Source: Hemileia vastatrix (taxonomy: Eukaryota > Basidiomycota > Pucciniomycetes > Pucciniales > Zaghouaniaceae). From it: 64,000 nt of DNA. The position numbers and the translations under genes are program-made. Below are positions 44,901 to 58,310 of this stretch, piece after piece (the stretch's first letter is position 1; each line of letters begins with the position of its first letter). The stretch is taken from positions 24,949,817 to 25,013,816 of the forward strand of contig JASXTE010000011.1 of assembly GCA_030280995.1 (NCBI GenBank). The letters run 5' to 3'. Below the pieces are notes generated by a model that made no database searches, was not told where the DNA came from, and was given only the letters and a program-made list of their open reading frames with translations.

Positions 44901-47900
44901 TGATTGTATTAAGAGCTCTGTAATAACCACATAATCTTTCCTTATATTTTTCATAAGAGATTAAAGCCAGTGAAATAACAAAATACTTAGGTGTTGTGTC
45001 TACTTTTTCATCAATACCCATTTCTAACAACATCTTAATGTTGTATTCAATGTCTTTCCATTTTTCAGGAGAAGCTGGGTAAGGTTTCTTTTTCAAGATT
45101 CCAGGAATATAATACAAATCACAACTTTAGGAGATTTTCATCTCATGGTCTTTGACTAATAACTAGTTCATTTGAACCAAGAGCAAATTCCATAGGATAA
45201 GATTTTATCAATCTCAAAATATTTTTTTCTTCAATTTTTGAGAGTTAAGGACTGAAAGAGACTTTTTGGATTTCATTTTCCAATTCAACCACTTCAGAGG
45301 TGGCTCTTCCACCCTGGATTATTCTTCTTTAGGAGAAATGGAATAAATTGAATTTTAGGAGAAAATCTTAAATTTTCTTTTTCCATTCACACCTATAGTG
45401 AAGCAACCATTTTCAGGATCTAGTTTAATTCAAAATTTGGTCAATAAGTCATTTCCAATAATAAAACAATCACTACAATTATCATTATCTATACTACAAA
45501 TTTACATACTCCTTTTACATACCCATTATTATATTTAAAGAATATAGCAGTTTTGTATTTGAAAATTGGACATAACACTGAACCAAAAACCCCCCAGTTC
45601 TTTGTATGTACACTTTCCAGTTTATATTTGTACTTACAATCAAGTTTCATTAAAGTGTTAACAGAAAATAGACTAACTGAAGCCCCAGTGTTAAGAATGG
45701 CATTCATTTCTTTTACACATATTATAACAGGTGCTCTAATAGGTGTGATCTTGTAAGTATTATGATTTACATCTTATATTATTTAAGCTTTGCAAATTTC
45801 AGTTAAAGATTCATCTGTGGGAGTTATTGAATTATTCAGAAAATTAATATCATGTTCTAATAAAAATACCTCATTTTCATCATCACTGCAAGAAATTTTA
45901 CTTTTACAATATTCACTAGACCCATCCTTTTCATGTTAATGATTACTAGGTTCAGAATATTGTGAGTTATCAATAGCATTTATTCTTTTCCTACAAGTAT
46001 GAACTTTAACCCAAGGTTCATTAAATTTGTAGCAAATTTTACTTTCTTGTATCTTAGGAACAAGAGGATCAGAAGATTTTTTCCTCTCCACTTGTAACCT
46101 ACTTGTAGTAGGTTTAACTACCTCAATATTTTGCTTAAAATGATTATATCATGTCTTATATTTGTGGTTCAATAATATTTCATTGCATATATTAAAACAT
46201 CCAGAAGTATTCCTAATAGTTTCAGTTCTAGCTACAATAATGTCTCTAACTGATATAGGCAATTTATATATTATTTTTTCTTTCCACTCATCATCATCCA
46301 TTTTTGGATCCATGGATTTCATGATTTTTATTAAATTCATTAAAAATTCCATTGGTTTATCCCCAGAATTTGGATTATATCTGCTTTTTTCATACAATCT
46401 TGGTTGAGTGATTCTAAATTTTTGGCCACCAAATTGTCTTTCAATCAGTGCCTTCCATTAAATCCAGGATTAGTTAATTTCTTCACTCAATAAAGATTCA
46501 AACCATAATAAGGCCACATCTTTAAATAAAGATATCAATTTTGATGTAATTTCATCATCAGGTCATTTGTATGAAAATTTTAAGTTATCAATTCTCTTAA
46601 TGAATTTTTACCAATCAAATTTCAAATCCCCGTAAAAAGAAGGGTACTGATCTAACTTAGGCCAGTTCTTTTGGTTAGTTTTTGCTTCCCTAACCTGAGG
46701 AATATTAAGTAATTCACTTACTTTAGAAGGATGATCATTTATTTTATCCTTTACTGATTTTATATTCTCAGAGCCCATGACACTATGTTCATGTTCAATC
46801 ATTGGTTTATCATTTGAGTGTTTCATAAAAACTGGTACTATTTCCACATAAGAGGTATTATCTTTTACTTTATCAGTATTTTTCAAAATGTTAGCTATTT
46901 CAATTTATACTCTTTGTAAACTATCTTTTATTACAGGTACATTAGTTAAGGTATCATTCATATTTGAAAAAGACAATTTTACACGTCCCTCTATGGTAGC
47001 CATAGTTTTCTGAGAATGTTCCAATTTATTTTCTAAATTCTTAATCTCAGAGTTTAATCTTTTATTTTCATTGATTAATTCATTATTTGAATTCTCAATA
47101 ATATTTAACCTATTGGCTGTTGTACTCAATGATTGTGTGAGGTTTAATAATACACATTCTGTATTATTGTTTGACTCTCTAGAGAATTCTTCCAATTTTA
47201 CAATTCTTAATAATCATTTCCGAATTATTTTTGATTCCATTGGATTTTTTTTTAGAAAATTTTCAATTTTTTCTGTGTCCAATTCAGAAGACTCATCATC
47301 AGGCTCAAGATTTAATTCATTTGGTTCCATTTTTATATTTATAGCATTATCCTGTTGGTCAATAAAACTATGTAAATTGTCCTCATTTAAAGACAAGTTT
47401 AACATGTTATTTTCAAATGAATAATTTTTTAAATCCTTATCAATTATATCCAATAACTCTCTATCAATTTCATTACCTATATATAATTTATTGTTAGGAT
47501 TATATAATTGATCCTGAGAAGATGGATGACTTACCAAGGTCTTATTCCATTTCCCCTGTAAGGGTGACTGCTGGAGCCCAGCTGTTGAGGGCTGTTGTAG
47601 TTTTGGGTGTACCAGTCCCACTTCCATTTGCTTAAAGTAATTTTTTGGTCCTCCTCTTGGGCTGGAGGAGTGGCTATGGAACTGTTGGACGCAACTGTTG
47701 TTGGTTGAGACTTTATTTCCACTAGAGCTTGATTGACTTCTATGAAACCCTGAGCTGCCCTTTTCTCCAGATTGTTTATCTGGTCTACTATGTTGTTTAC
47801 TCTTATTGTTAAGGTGTTCAATAGAGTGGATAGGGAGTGAATTTGTTCTTGTAAGGTATTTCTTGTTTTCTTTATTGATACCTGTTTTAACAGTTTTTCC

Positions 47901-47959
47901 ATTTCCTCCAGAGACATTTGTGGAGTGTTACTGTTTGTGGGGGAATCCTGGCCCTCCAT
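41960..47959 (-). pseudogene. Ty3 chromovirus gag-pol, copy 3, inactive, mosaic
   Basis: It has the same domain order as copy 2. Starts: ATG 47959 for the first ORF, with the -1 offset frame from 47627. Protease has decayed to LNTGASVSLFS (D to N at the catalytic position). RT has YIYE at 44620-44631. Integrase core lies at 42763-43002 and the H2C2 domain at 43033-43299. From about 42720 downward the integrase C-terminus belongs to a diverged subtype (KDPFVGPFLVKKMVVNKAVE; KIYHANNPDLFPKRRGRPKK) that lacks the GD-stop seen in copies 1 and 2. The switch in divergence marks a recombination point. Other stops match copies 1 and 2. Confidence 0.85.
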
Positions 47960-48730
47960 TTCAATTTCCTGTAAATGGTCATTCAGCTCTAGGTCTTAAG
48001 CAATAAGGTTTTGCCTTATTACTCACAATATCATTGTTTTCACATATTTTTACATGGAATTAAATCAAAGAATTGAAATTTGAGATATTAAAACTTCAAA
48101 AGGAGTTTTAACAGTATTTATAAATACCACTGAAGACAATTTTATTGCTTACTTCTAGGTATTAAGTGAATTTATAAGTGCCAAAAGTCAAATATGCTTT
48201 TATGTGGTCACTTGATTTAACTGGTCTACAATATGTAGCCATGTTTTTATATTTAAAAAAGAAAATCTGTCAGTAAGATTCTTTGTAAATATTAAATGAA
48301 TTTTACAAACCAATAAAAAGGGATTAAGAGTCCTGTTAAAAGAAAACAATTAATCAGTTTTTATTAACTGGTTTATTATCTGCAAAGATCACAAATTAAA
48401 TTTGTCTATTGACAGACTCCCACTAATAAAAATTTTATGTTAAATTAGTGGTAAAAATTTTTATCTGCAAAGATCACAAAATTAATTGGTCTATTGACAG
48501 ATTCCCACTAATAACAATTATATGTTAAATTAGTGGTAAAATTGTTGATTCAATATCACAATTTTATTATATAACAGGGCTTCTTTTTCTGAAATCACTA
48601 TATAAGTGACCCCAACCTGTTGTAATTATCCAAATATTTCTATAGGGATTTTATTTTCTTGTAACCTCTTTTTTTGAATTTTTACTTACTGGAAGATAAC
48701 CAACAGAATTCTTGAGGAAAGGTCCCCAAT
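47960..48730 (-). other. 5' leader of copy 3
   Basis: The leader again has the duplicated hairpin (near 48420-48540) and the TGGGGACCTTTCC primer-site candidate next to LTR 4. No gene was seen. Confidence 0.6.
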
Positions 48731-50949
48731 TGTCAAGCTGAGGTCAAGTGAAAAGAACTGAAATAGCTTGAATGGTCAGTTGTCTAGAAGATTTTAATGG
48801 TCCTATATGAATACTTTAGTACAAATCTAATAAGTATTAAAAATTACTCAATATAAGGGTCTCAGTAATTTTAATCTCACTAATTATATATGGCTTGCAA
48901 TCTTATAGTTGGTAGAAAAATAGATTTAATAAATTCAGATACTATTCAAAGACTTTATAAGTACTATTGATATGTATTGTAACTGTATTAGTTATATGTT
49001 TAATTGTAATGATAAAGAATGTAGAAAACAAGACCAAAAACCCCCTACTTTTATACACAATTACTTCCCAAATGACCCCCTTGATTTACCAGCTCTATAC
49101 CCAGTTGATGAAGCCTCATTCCAGCTAATAGAAATGTCCAGAAACAAAAAGAGTGACCAGTAACATAATTAGAATTATATCACCTGACAAAATTCTGTAG
49201 TAATATGGATAATCCATCAAAAAAAATAAAGAATAAGCAAAAAAGAGAGTATATGCGTATTATACATTAAAATAAAAGACTAAAAAGGGAAAATAAAGAA
49301 TAATTATTACTTAATTATAAGGGGGATTAAAAGTAGAAATGTTGGGGCTAATCATGACATTATACTATGTGAAATCCCCATTCAAAAATAACCAAAATTG
49401 ACTGAGAAACCACCTAAAAACCCAAAAAAGGGCGTGAGATGTGGGGTAACTACATGCAGTCCTTGGCAGGAACTTGCACGGGTAAATCCTTGACTAATTT
49501 AGGCTAATTTAAGTGTGGTAGTGAATTAAAGTGCCAAGATTGAGGTTATTAATGAAATTAGTGCATATAAAGAGGGTCAATGCATTTATAATTAAGCTAG
49601 GACACTAAATAAGCGCCTGTTGCCTATTTTAGTGTGTTTCCCCACAGTGGGCATACAATTTGGGGTAATTAGAGTGTGAAAAATCTAACTTTGCTATAAA
49701 AGAAACTATTCACATGGGAAAAATGCAGGCAGTATGTGGCCAGTACACAGAAGCCATTTCTGGCATAAAAAACACCAAATTTGAAAAGTGTTATTTTTAT
49801 GCATTTGATTAGCCAAATAAATAGTCCTAATTAAGACAAATTGATCTGTCAAAGCGCATTTTTAATATTAATAAATTTATAGCACCTATAATCAATTTTT
49901 AAGTGATTTAAAGCACATTTCTTGTTTTTTACATAAAACAATGAAAACAACAGCTTTAAGTGTACTTAAAGATTATGTAGCCTTATGTTTAAGGTTCTTA
50001 AGATTACCCTAACATATTCCAACTTAATATTATATATATAAGACTTATAAAAAGTGGATATATGCATGTATATAAGGTGTTATAATGGCATATTTTGTAT
50101 ATTATCATAAATTTTCTTATGTATACTATTTGTGTACTCTAATTTATTGCTCCCATGTATAGTCCATGTGTTTAACATAACTTATAAGTACTTTTTACTC
50201 ATTCCTGGAGATATCCAGGCTGACATATAAACCATTGAGAAACACAAATAAAAACACAAAATGTGGGGTCGCTGAATGAAGTTGGTTGGAAGGCTCTTGC
50301 ACAGGTAAATCCTTGACTAAATAGGCAATTTTAAGTGTGGTAGTGAATTTCGGACTCCCCTCTTGAGGTTATTAATGAAATTAGTGCATATAATGAGGCC
50401 AATGCACTAATAATGAAATTAGGACACTAAATAAGAATCTGTTGCTTATTTTAGCATGATTCCCCACATTGGTCATAAAATGTGGGGTAATTATAGTGTG
50501 AAATTGCTAAATTTAAAAAAAATGAAGCTATTCACATGGGACAAATGCAAATAATATGTGTCCAGGACACAAAAGCCATTCCTGGCATAAAAAAACATCA
50601 AATTTTAAAAGTGTAATTTTTATGCATTTGAATAGGCAAATAAAAAGTTTTAATTAATACCAATTTTTTTAATATTATCAAATATATAGCACATTTATTC
50701 AACTTTTAAGTGATTTAAAGTGCATTTATTTTTTTCCCATAAAACAATGAGACAACAGCTTTAAGTCTACTTAAAAATTATGTAGCTTTATGTTCAAGGC
50801 TCTTAATATTGCCTGGGAATAATCCAACTTAATATTAAGTGCATATGACTTATAAAAAGTGGAAATATGCATGTATATAAGGTATTATAATGGCATATAT
50901 TGTATTTAATCATTAATTTTAATTATGTATATATCTTGAATAGCTGACA
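48731..50949 (-). repeat. Ty3 LTR 4, composite (2219 bp)
   Basis: It has the same A-plus-B structure as LTR 3: type A at 48731-50225, added part at 50226-50949. Both flanks of copy 3 therefore carry the composite form, so it predates copy 3 or was duplicated together with it. Confidence 0.8.
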
Positions 50950-51099
50950 CTTGCACACCCAAAGAAAACAATGAAAAAATGATAAATTATACTTTTTTTA
51001 TTTTTATTTTTTAGGTATTCAGAAAAATCAATAGCATTAAATAGTAATTCTTTAACAAAATCAAAATTAATAAAATATTATGAGTACAGGCTCTATTCA

Positions 51100-54000
51100 C
51101 TAAGCTGGTTGAACAGAATATTATTTCTGCTTAAATATTTTAAGAAGGGAGGATAGATTTGAAATTTCATTTTCAGGTATCCACTTATCAAATTCATTTG
51201 ATTTTCCCTTATATCTTAATAAATACTCAGTTCCTTTCTATTTAGTAAGGATTCTTTTCATGAGTATGTTTGCAATCTTAGCTTTTTCCAAAAGCTCTTC
51301 AGGCTGTTTCTTAGGCCTTCCTCTTTTTTTTGGAAATAAATCATGATTATTTGCATGGTAAATTTTTAATAATGAGATAGGGAAAACTGGATGTTTCCTA
51401 TTGTATGGGGCATATAATATGACTTCCACAGCCTTATTAACAACCATTTTTTTGACTAAAAAAGGTCCCACAAATGGATCTTTTAATTTAACATTAACTT
51501 GTAAGTTAAAATGTAGTGTTGACATAAGCAGTTCATTTCCTTTCTTAAATTCAAATTCTTTATGGTATTTATCCCATCATTTCTTATCATATTTGAATGA
51601 TTTTTGAATGTATTCTTCTGCATTCTTTCTACTAATTTGTTGCATATTTATGAGGGATTTAGTATCAGGGTGCATGTCTAACTTAAGTAATATTTTAAAT
51701 GATTTACTGGTTTATTTAGAACATATGACCGCCAGAGTTCAAATCATTTTTTCTCTTTACAGAATGAGTTGTTCAATTATAAACAAATTAAAGGCCATGA
51801 ATTAATGTTACCCAATCATGAGAAAAATTTCTCATTGTCTTTGTATTCTAATCTAAAGTAACAATATCTTCTGATCATATCTTCCAGAGTCTGTATCATT
51901 CACTCAACCAGTCCATCAGTTTGTGGATGGTGTTCTGTGGATAATTTCAATTGAAAACCTGATACTTCCATTAAAGAAGTCCATAATTTTGAAGTAAATT
52001 TTGGGTCTCTGTCAGAGATTACAGCTTTGGGGAACCCAGCAGTATTCATCATTTGAGTCCACCATATCAATTCCAAGTCTTTTTCAGATACCTCTTTATG
52101 GGTAGGGATAAACTTACACATTTTTGTTAGTCCATCCACAATTACCCAGTAAGAATTGAAACTTTCTTTTCATGCTAATGGTAAGCCATTTAAATATTCC
52201 ATGTTTATGATTTCCCATGGAGCTTTTGGCTGCTCTATTAGTTGAAACAACCCAGCTCTCTTACAATTCAATCTTTTAGATTTCTTACAAGAGTCACATG
52301 TTTCAATGTATTTTTGTACATCTTCTTTCATGTTTATCCACCAGGCTGTATTTTTAACTCTGGTTAATGTTTTGTTGAAATCAAAATGATCAGCTAAGAT
52401 GTCATCATGACAAGTACTCAGCATTAACTCTTTCATAGAAGGTGGTATAACTATTACATTATTTAGCTTTTTTCTGTAATATATGAGTTCATCTTCAATT
52501 GAAAGTATACCTTTTTACAATGCATTTTAACACTTTGAAGACAAATTTTAAGTTAAGGCACTCATTGAGGCATTTGTTGTATCATTTAAGATGGTTGATA
52601 ATTTAAAAAAATCTTTATCAGATGAATAATTTTCTAATATTTTTTGTATAAACTCTTTCATTAAATCCACTATATAAATCCCAAATATATGTATTACCTC
52701 ACTTTCAGGAACATAAGCTGGGTTGTCAGTATCATTTGGAAAAGGAATTCCAGATAACAAATCCATATTAGAATGCACTTTTCCTGCTCTGTGAGTGATT
52801 TTTATCCTTCCTCTGTATTCTTGTACAGAGAGTTGCCATCTAAACATGTGTCTATTTGGTGTTTTAATTTTTATTCACTACAAAAAAATACCTGGAACCT
52901 GCTAGAAGGTGCCAATCCCCCAATAAATTTGTGACACAAGAATAACTCAGATTTGATGCCATGAGAGCTAGCATGCTCAGTGCTCAGTGCAAAGTCTTGA
53001 AAGAAGAATTAAAGCTGAGCTAGAACTGAATCAAATCAAAGATAGGGATTGGCACCTGTGATCAGGTGCCTACATTTTTTTCTGGTGATTAATAATTTTA
53101 CTGCACTGTAATCTGTAATTAATTCAAACTTCGTTCTTCCAGATAGTAATGAAGTTTCTTCAGGGTGCACACAATGGCTGAACATTCCACTTAAGTGGAA
53201 CCATACCTTAATTCAGTTTTTACTTAAGGTTCTGTATATATAACAGATAAAAACTTGAGATAATTTAACATCTATTATCTATTTTACTGTAAAGCATCAC
53301 CTAACCCTGTAAAGCTTTCATCAGTATACAAGATAAAAGGGAGGTTAAAATATGGCAGTCCCAATATTGGGGATGAAATTAAACATTCCTTTAATTTGTC
53401 AAAGGCAGTCTGTCTTTCAATACTCCAAATGAAAGCCTCATTTTTACTGAGAAATTTTTTTAAAGGGGATGAAATGTATTGGCAGTTTTTTATATACTGC
53501 CTATAATATCCACACATACCTAGAAAGCTTTGAACATCTTTCACATTTTTAGGTATATTAATATTTTTTATTGCTGCCACTTTATTCTAGTCAACAAATA
53601 TTTGTAAGCCACATACCACATGTTAAAGTACTTTCAAGGATTGAAACCCATACTTACATTATTTCAATCTTATTGTCATATTAATTTCATCCATCTTTTG
53701 AAATAATCTACTAATTTGATTAAAATTTTTGTCATATGTCTTTGAAAACAATATAATTTCATAAATATACACTAAGATCCATCCTTCAAAAATTTCCTGA
53801 TGAAAAGCACTATCCATCAATTTTTAGAAGACTGTAGGGGAATTGATTGGGCCAAAAAGCATTCTCACATATTTATATATCCCCATGTGTGAGGTTATGA
53901 GTAAGAAATTCTGAGAATTATTTTCTAGAGGAATCTGGTGGTAGCCTTTGTTTCCATCCAGACAGGAAATATATTTTGCTCTTTGTAAGGTATCATGGAT

Positions 54001-55989
54001 AGAAGCTATCCTTCATAGAGGGTAAATATCATCCACAGTGATTGTATTAAGAGCTCTGTAATAACCACATAATCTTTCCTTATATTTTTCATAAGAGATT
54101 AAAGCCAGTGAAATAACACAATACTTAGGTGTTGTGTCTACTTTTTCATCAATACCCATTTCTAACAACATCTTAATGTTGTATTCAATGTCTTTTCATT
54201 TTTCAGGAGAAGATGGGTAAGGTTTCTTTTTCAAGATTCCAGGAGTATAATACAAATCACAACTTTCGGAGATTTTCATCTCATGGTCTTTGACTAATAA
54301 CTAGTTCATTTGAACCAAGAGCAAATTCCATAGGATAAGATTTTATCAATCTCAAAATATTTTTTTCTTCAATTTTTGAGAGTTAAGGACTGAAAGAGAC
54401 TTTTTGGATTTCATTTTCCAATTCAACCACTTCAGAGGTGGTTCTTCCACCCTGGATTTTTCTTCTTTAAGAGAAATGGAATAAATTGAATTTTAGGAGA
54501 AAATCTTGAATTTTATTTTTTCATTCACACCTACAGTGAAGCAACTATTTTCAGGATCTAGTTTGATTCTAAATTTGGTCAATAAGTCACTTCCAATAAT
54601 AAACCAATCACTACAATTATCATTATCCATTACTAAAAATTCACATACTCCTTTTACATATCCATTATTTTATTTAAAGAATATAGCAGTTTTGTATTTG
54701 AAAATTGGACATAACACTGAACCAAAACCCCCCCAGTTCTTTGTCTGTACACTTTCCAGTTTATCTGTGTACTTATCATCAAGTTTCATTAAAGTGTTGA
54801 CAGAAACTAGATTCCCTGAAGCCCCAGTGTCAAGAATGGCATTCATTTCTTTTACACATATTATAACAGGTGCTCTAATAGGTGTGATATTTTAAGTATT
54901 ATGATTTACATCTTATATTATTTAAGCTTCACCTATGTCAGTTAAAGATTCATCTGTGGGAGTTATTGCATCATTCAGAAAAGTAATATCATGTTCTAAT
55001 AAAAATACCTCATTTTCATCATCACTGAAAGAAATTTTACTTTTACAATATTCACTAGAACCATCCTTTTCATCTTAATGATTACCAGGTTCAGAATATT
55101 GTGAGTTCTCAATAGCATGTATTCTCTTCCTACAAGTATGAACTTTATCCCAAGGTTCATTAAACTTCTAGCAAATTTTACTTTCTTGTCTCTTAGGAGC
55201 AAGAGGAGCAGAAGTTTTTTTCTCTCCACTTTTAACCTACTTGTAGTAGGCTTAACTACCTCAATATTTTGCTTAAAATGATTATATCATGTCTTATATT
55301 TGTGGTTCAATAATATTTCATTGCATATATTAAAAAATCCAGAAGTATTCCTGATAGTTTCAGTTCTAGCTTCAATAATGTCTCTAACTGATATAGGCAA
55401 TTTATATATTGTTTTTTCTTTCCACTCATCATCATCCATTTTTGGTTCCATGGATTTCATGATTTTTATTAAATTTATTAAAAATACCACTGGTTTATCC
55501 CCAGAATATGGATCATATCTGCTTTTTTCATACAATCTTGGTTGAGTGATTCTAAATTTTTGGCCACCAAATTGTCTTTCAATCAGTGCCTTCCATTAAA
55601 TCCAGGATTAGTTAATTTCCTCACTCAATACAGATTCAAACCCTAATAAGGCCACATCTTTAAATAAAGATATCAATTTTGATGTAATTTCATCATCAGG
55701 TCATTTGTATGAAAATTTTAAGTTATCAATTCTCTGAATGAATTTTTGCCAATCAGATTTTAAATCCCTGTCAAAAGAAGGGTACTGATCTACCTCAGGC
55801 CAGTTCTTTTGGTTAGTTCTGAACTCCTTAACCTAAGTAATATTTAGTAATTCACTTACTTTTGATAGATGGTCATGTATTTCATTTTTTACTGATTTTT
55901 TACTCTCAGAGCCCATGACACTATTTTCTTTCTCAGTTATTGGTTTTTCATATGAATTTTACATATAAAGTGGTATTTTTTTCATATAA
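51100..55989 (-). pseudogene. Ty3 chromovirus pol and partial gag, copy 4, interrupted
   Basis: The integrase C-terminus is of the same diverged subtype as copy 3 (51238-51525). The switch to the common type is at about 51850. Integrase core 51900-52139, H2C2 domain 52170-52436 (CDSC then KKSKR: one residue differs from the other copies), RNase H 53284-53580, YIYE at 53758-53769. The protease is nearly intact, and the codon that is a stop after TKF in copies 1-3 reads AGA here. The Gag core is diverged from about 55760 and stops at the insertion point 55989. The remainder resumes after the insertion at 61465. Confidence 0.83.
55987..55989. other. TAA target-site duplication (left)
   Basis: TAA precedes the insertion and recurs at 61465-61467. 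Removing the insertion plus one TAA restores CATAAGAGGT, as in the uninterrupted copies (for example near 46850). Confidence 0.8.
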
Positions 55990-56170
55990 CAACATGCAAT
56001 ATGGGAGGCAGACTTTCTAGCAAGTCTGCAACCTTTAACCCCAATTCCTCTGAAATTGAAGACACATTCAGGTTGAGATGAAACATTAAGTGAGCAAGGG
56101 TAAAATTTTATTGAAATTTAAATGAATCTAACATGGTTATTTATTGAAACATAAGTGATGTAAGCCAAGG

Positions 56171-56526
56171 ACCTTATGGAAATGGTAATAATCCCAGGTA
56201 AGCAAAAAGTACAAGCTCAAGGGAGTAGTGAGTAATAGATACCTTATGGCAATGGTAATTATCCCAAGTAAGCAACAAGTATGAGCTAAAGGGAGTAGTG
56301 AGTAATAGATACCTTATGGCGATGGTAATTATCCCAAGTAAGCAACAAGTATGAGCTCAAGGGAGTAGTGAGTAATAGATACCTGCAGAAGTGGTTGGTT
56401 AACTCATATATTTCATGTGAGATGATGATAGTAGAACTAATTGTAAGACAAAGAATACCTCATGGAAATGGTAATTATCCCAGGTAAGCAACAAGTAAGA
56501 GCTCAAGGGAGTAGTGAGTAATAGAT
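56171..56526. repeat. 70-bp repeats, three tandem plus one displaced
   Basis: Units at 56171, 56241 and 56311 are each exactly 70 bp (ACCTTATGG...GTGAGTAATAGAT). A fourth lies at 56457-56526. The third and fourth are separated by a block that begins ACCTGCAGAAGTGGTTGG, and a similar block recurs at 56597, suggesting a larger repeat. Confidence 0.85.
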
Positions 56527-57599
56527 ACCTAAGTGCCATAATAACAGGGAGTAGATTAGTAATAGTATTATGTGTGAAATAAAGAAAGATGGAAGTACCT
56601 GCTGAAGTGGTTGGTTAACTAAGGAATAATAATAGGAGCAAGGTCCTATTTATCCTCAATGGTGCCAACTCCTTCTTCAGGTATAGTAATGTGCGATTGC
56701 TAATAATTGGACTAAGTTTTAATATATAGGGTAATCAGGGTTCAATCAAGTAATCAGGAGAGAGTAAGCTAGTATGTCAGCAGGATAAGGTAAGGGATGT
56801 TACTTATTACAAATAGTAGCTGAAAAAGGAAAAACAGAGGAAATTAAGGCAGAGATTGATAATGTTGATGTAAATGTGATATCATAGTGATGTGACTACA
56901 ACAGGAAATTGCCACATTTCTCACAAGTGACGATTCTGTGCAAAAAAATCAAAAAATTAGAAACACAATTATTTAAAGGTATTTTGAAATCACTGAACCC
57001 TACAAACAAGTAAAGCATAAAAATATATAATATTTAAAATAATTTTTTTGTTTTTTGAATTTGAAGTAACAATTCCCCAATTTAGAATGAATCAAATTGG
57101 AATTTAAATTTTCATAAATTTTGACATAGATATTAATACATAAAGAGATGGTAAGATCATGTGATAAATAATTCAAGAAAGAATATTTTTTGAATTGATT
57201 TTAATAAAAAAATTTCTTGTCATTAAAATTTCAAAAAAAAACCTCAATTCAAATTATGTAACCGTATTATCTTAATTCTTATCAATCTTTGACATATCTG
57301 AAGAAAGTAAAACACTTATCAAAATGAAATGAAGTATCACCTGGCTGTGAAATTAAACTCTAAAATTAATATATATGCTATTTTCCAACCAGTAGGTGGA
57401 AAAAATATGTTGATATTGGTATTTTTAAAAATATTAGCCTTTCATCTTCAAAACTTAAGAAAAGAAATGTATAAATTTTAAATTTAATAATATTCATTAC
57501 AAAAAAAAAGTAATGTGTATGATTTCTACTGGTTTTCTTGGGTTCAGTAAATCATCTTCTCTATATCCATGAAATATTTTTGATGTGTCATTATTTCCT

Positions 57600-58310
57600 T
57601 ATTTATTATAATTCTATTCCTTCCCTCTTTTTCCCTCTCCTCCCTTGTTCATGAAAAGTTATCCCATATAATTTACCCCTCTTACATATTTTTTCTCTCC
57701 TATCTTCATAGAATTTTTACATTCACTTAACCATTTTTCACTTCCATTCAACCCTCTCTGGCCCTCTCCACCACTTTCAAGCTCTCCCCATTGTATTTGC
57801 TTTGCTTGGAACCTCTCTCCCTTCTTTGACACATAGAAAGAAAAAGAAGTTGGGTCAAAATGGGAGAAAAAGAGGGCAGAGGGGTGGGGAGTTTGGTAAG
57901 GTGTGAGGGAAGGGAGATAAAATAGAAGGTTGGAGGGCAAAGCAAAGGGGGTGGAGATGAAAGCAAAAGGAATTTTAAGTGGTGGGATGAGTTTTTAAGG
58001 GTGGAGGAAGGAATTTCAAGCTTTGTGGAGTTTATTGAAGGGGGTTCTAAGGGGTGGTGAGCACTTGGAAGGGTAGAGAAGCTAAAATAAAAGGTGGTGG
58101 TTAGTGAGTTAAAGGGAAAAAGTGACAAGAAAAAAAATGAATGAAGGTAGCAAAAGTGGTGTGAAAGGGTGAAAAGGGAATAAAATTTATAAGTATGAGA
58201 GTGAAAATATGACAAATTGATGGGGAAAAGTGCAAAAAGAGTATGAAAATAGAGAAGGTGAATGCTATTTTTCAGCTGAACATCAGCGTCCACCTTCATA
58301 GATTATTGCT
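57600..58310. repeat. Purine-rich block of the 5.5 kb element
   Basis: C/T-rich sequence to about 57830 changes to strongly G/A-rich sequence to 58270 (GGTGGGGAGTTTGG, GGGGGTTCTAAGGGGTGG). The long minus-strand frame here is a by-product of this skew (Ser, Phe, Leu, Pro only). Confidence 0.6.

Noticed and set aside
56171..56526. 70-bp repeats as a CRISPR-like array
   Set aside because: Units are contiguous and diverged with no unique spacers, and the genome is eukaryotic.
57748..58299. 183-codon minus-strand frame
   Set aside because: Composition is almost only Ser, Phe, Leu, Pro, His from a purine/pyrimidine-skewed block. No domain or start context.
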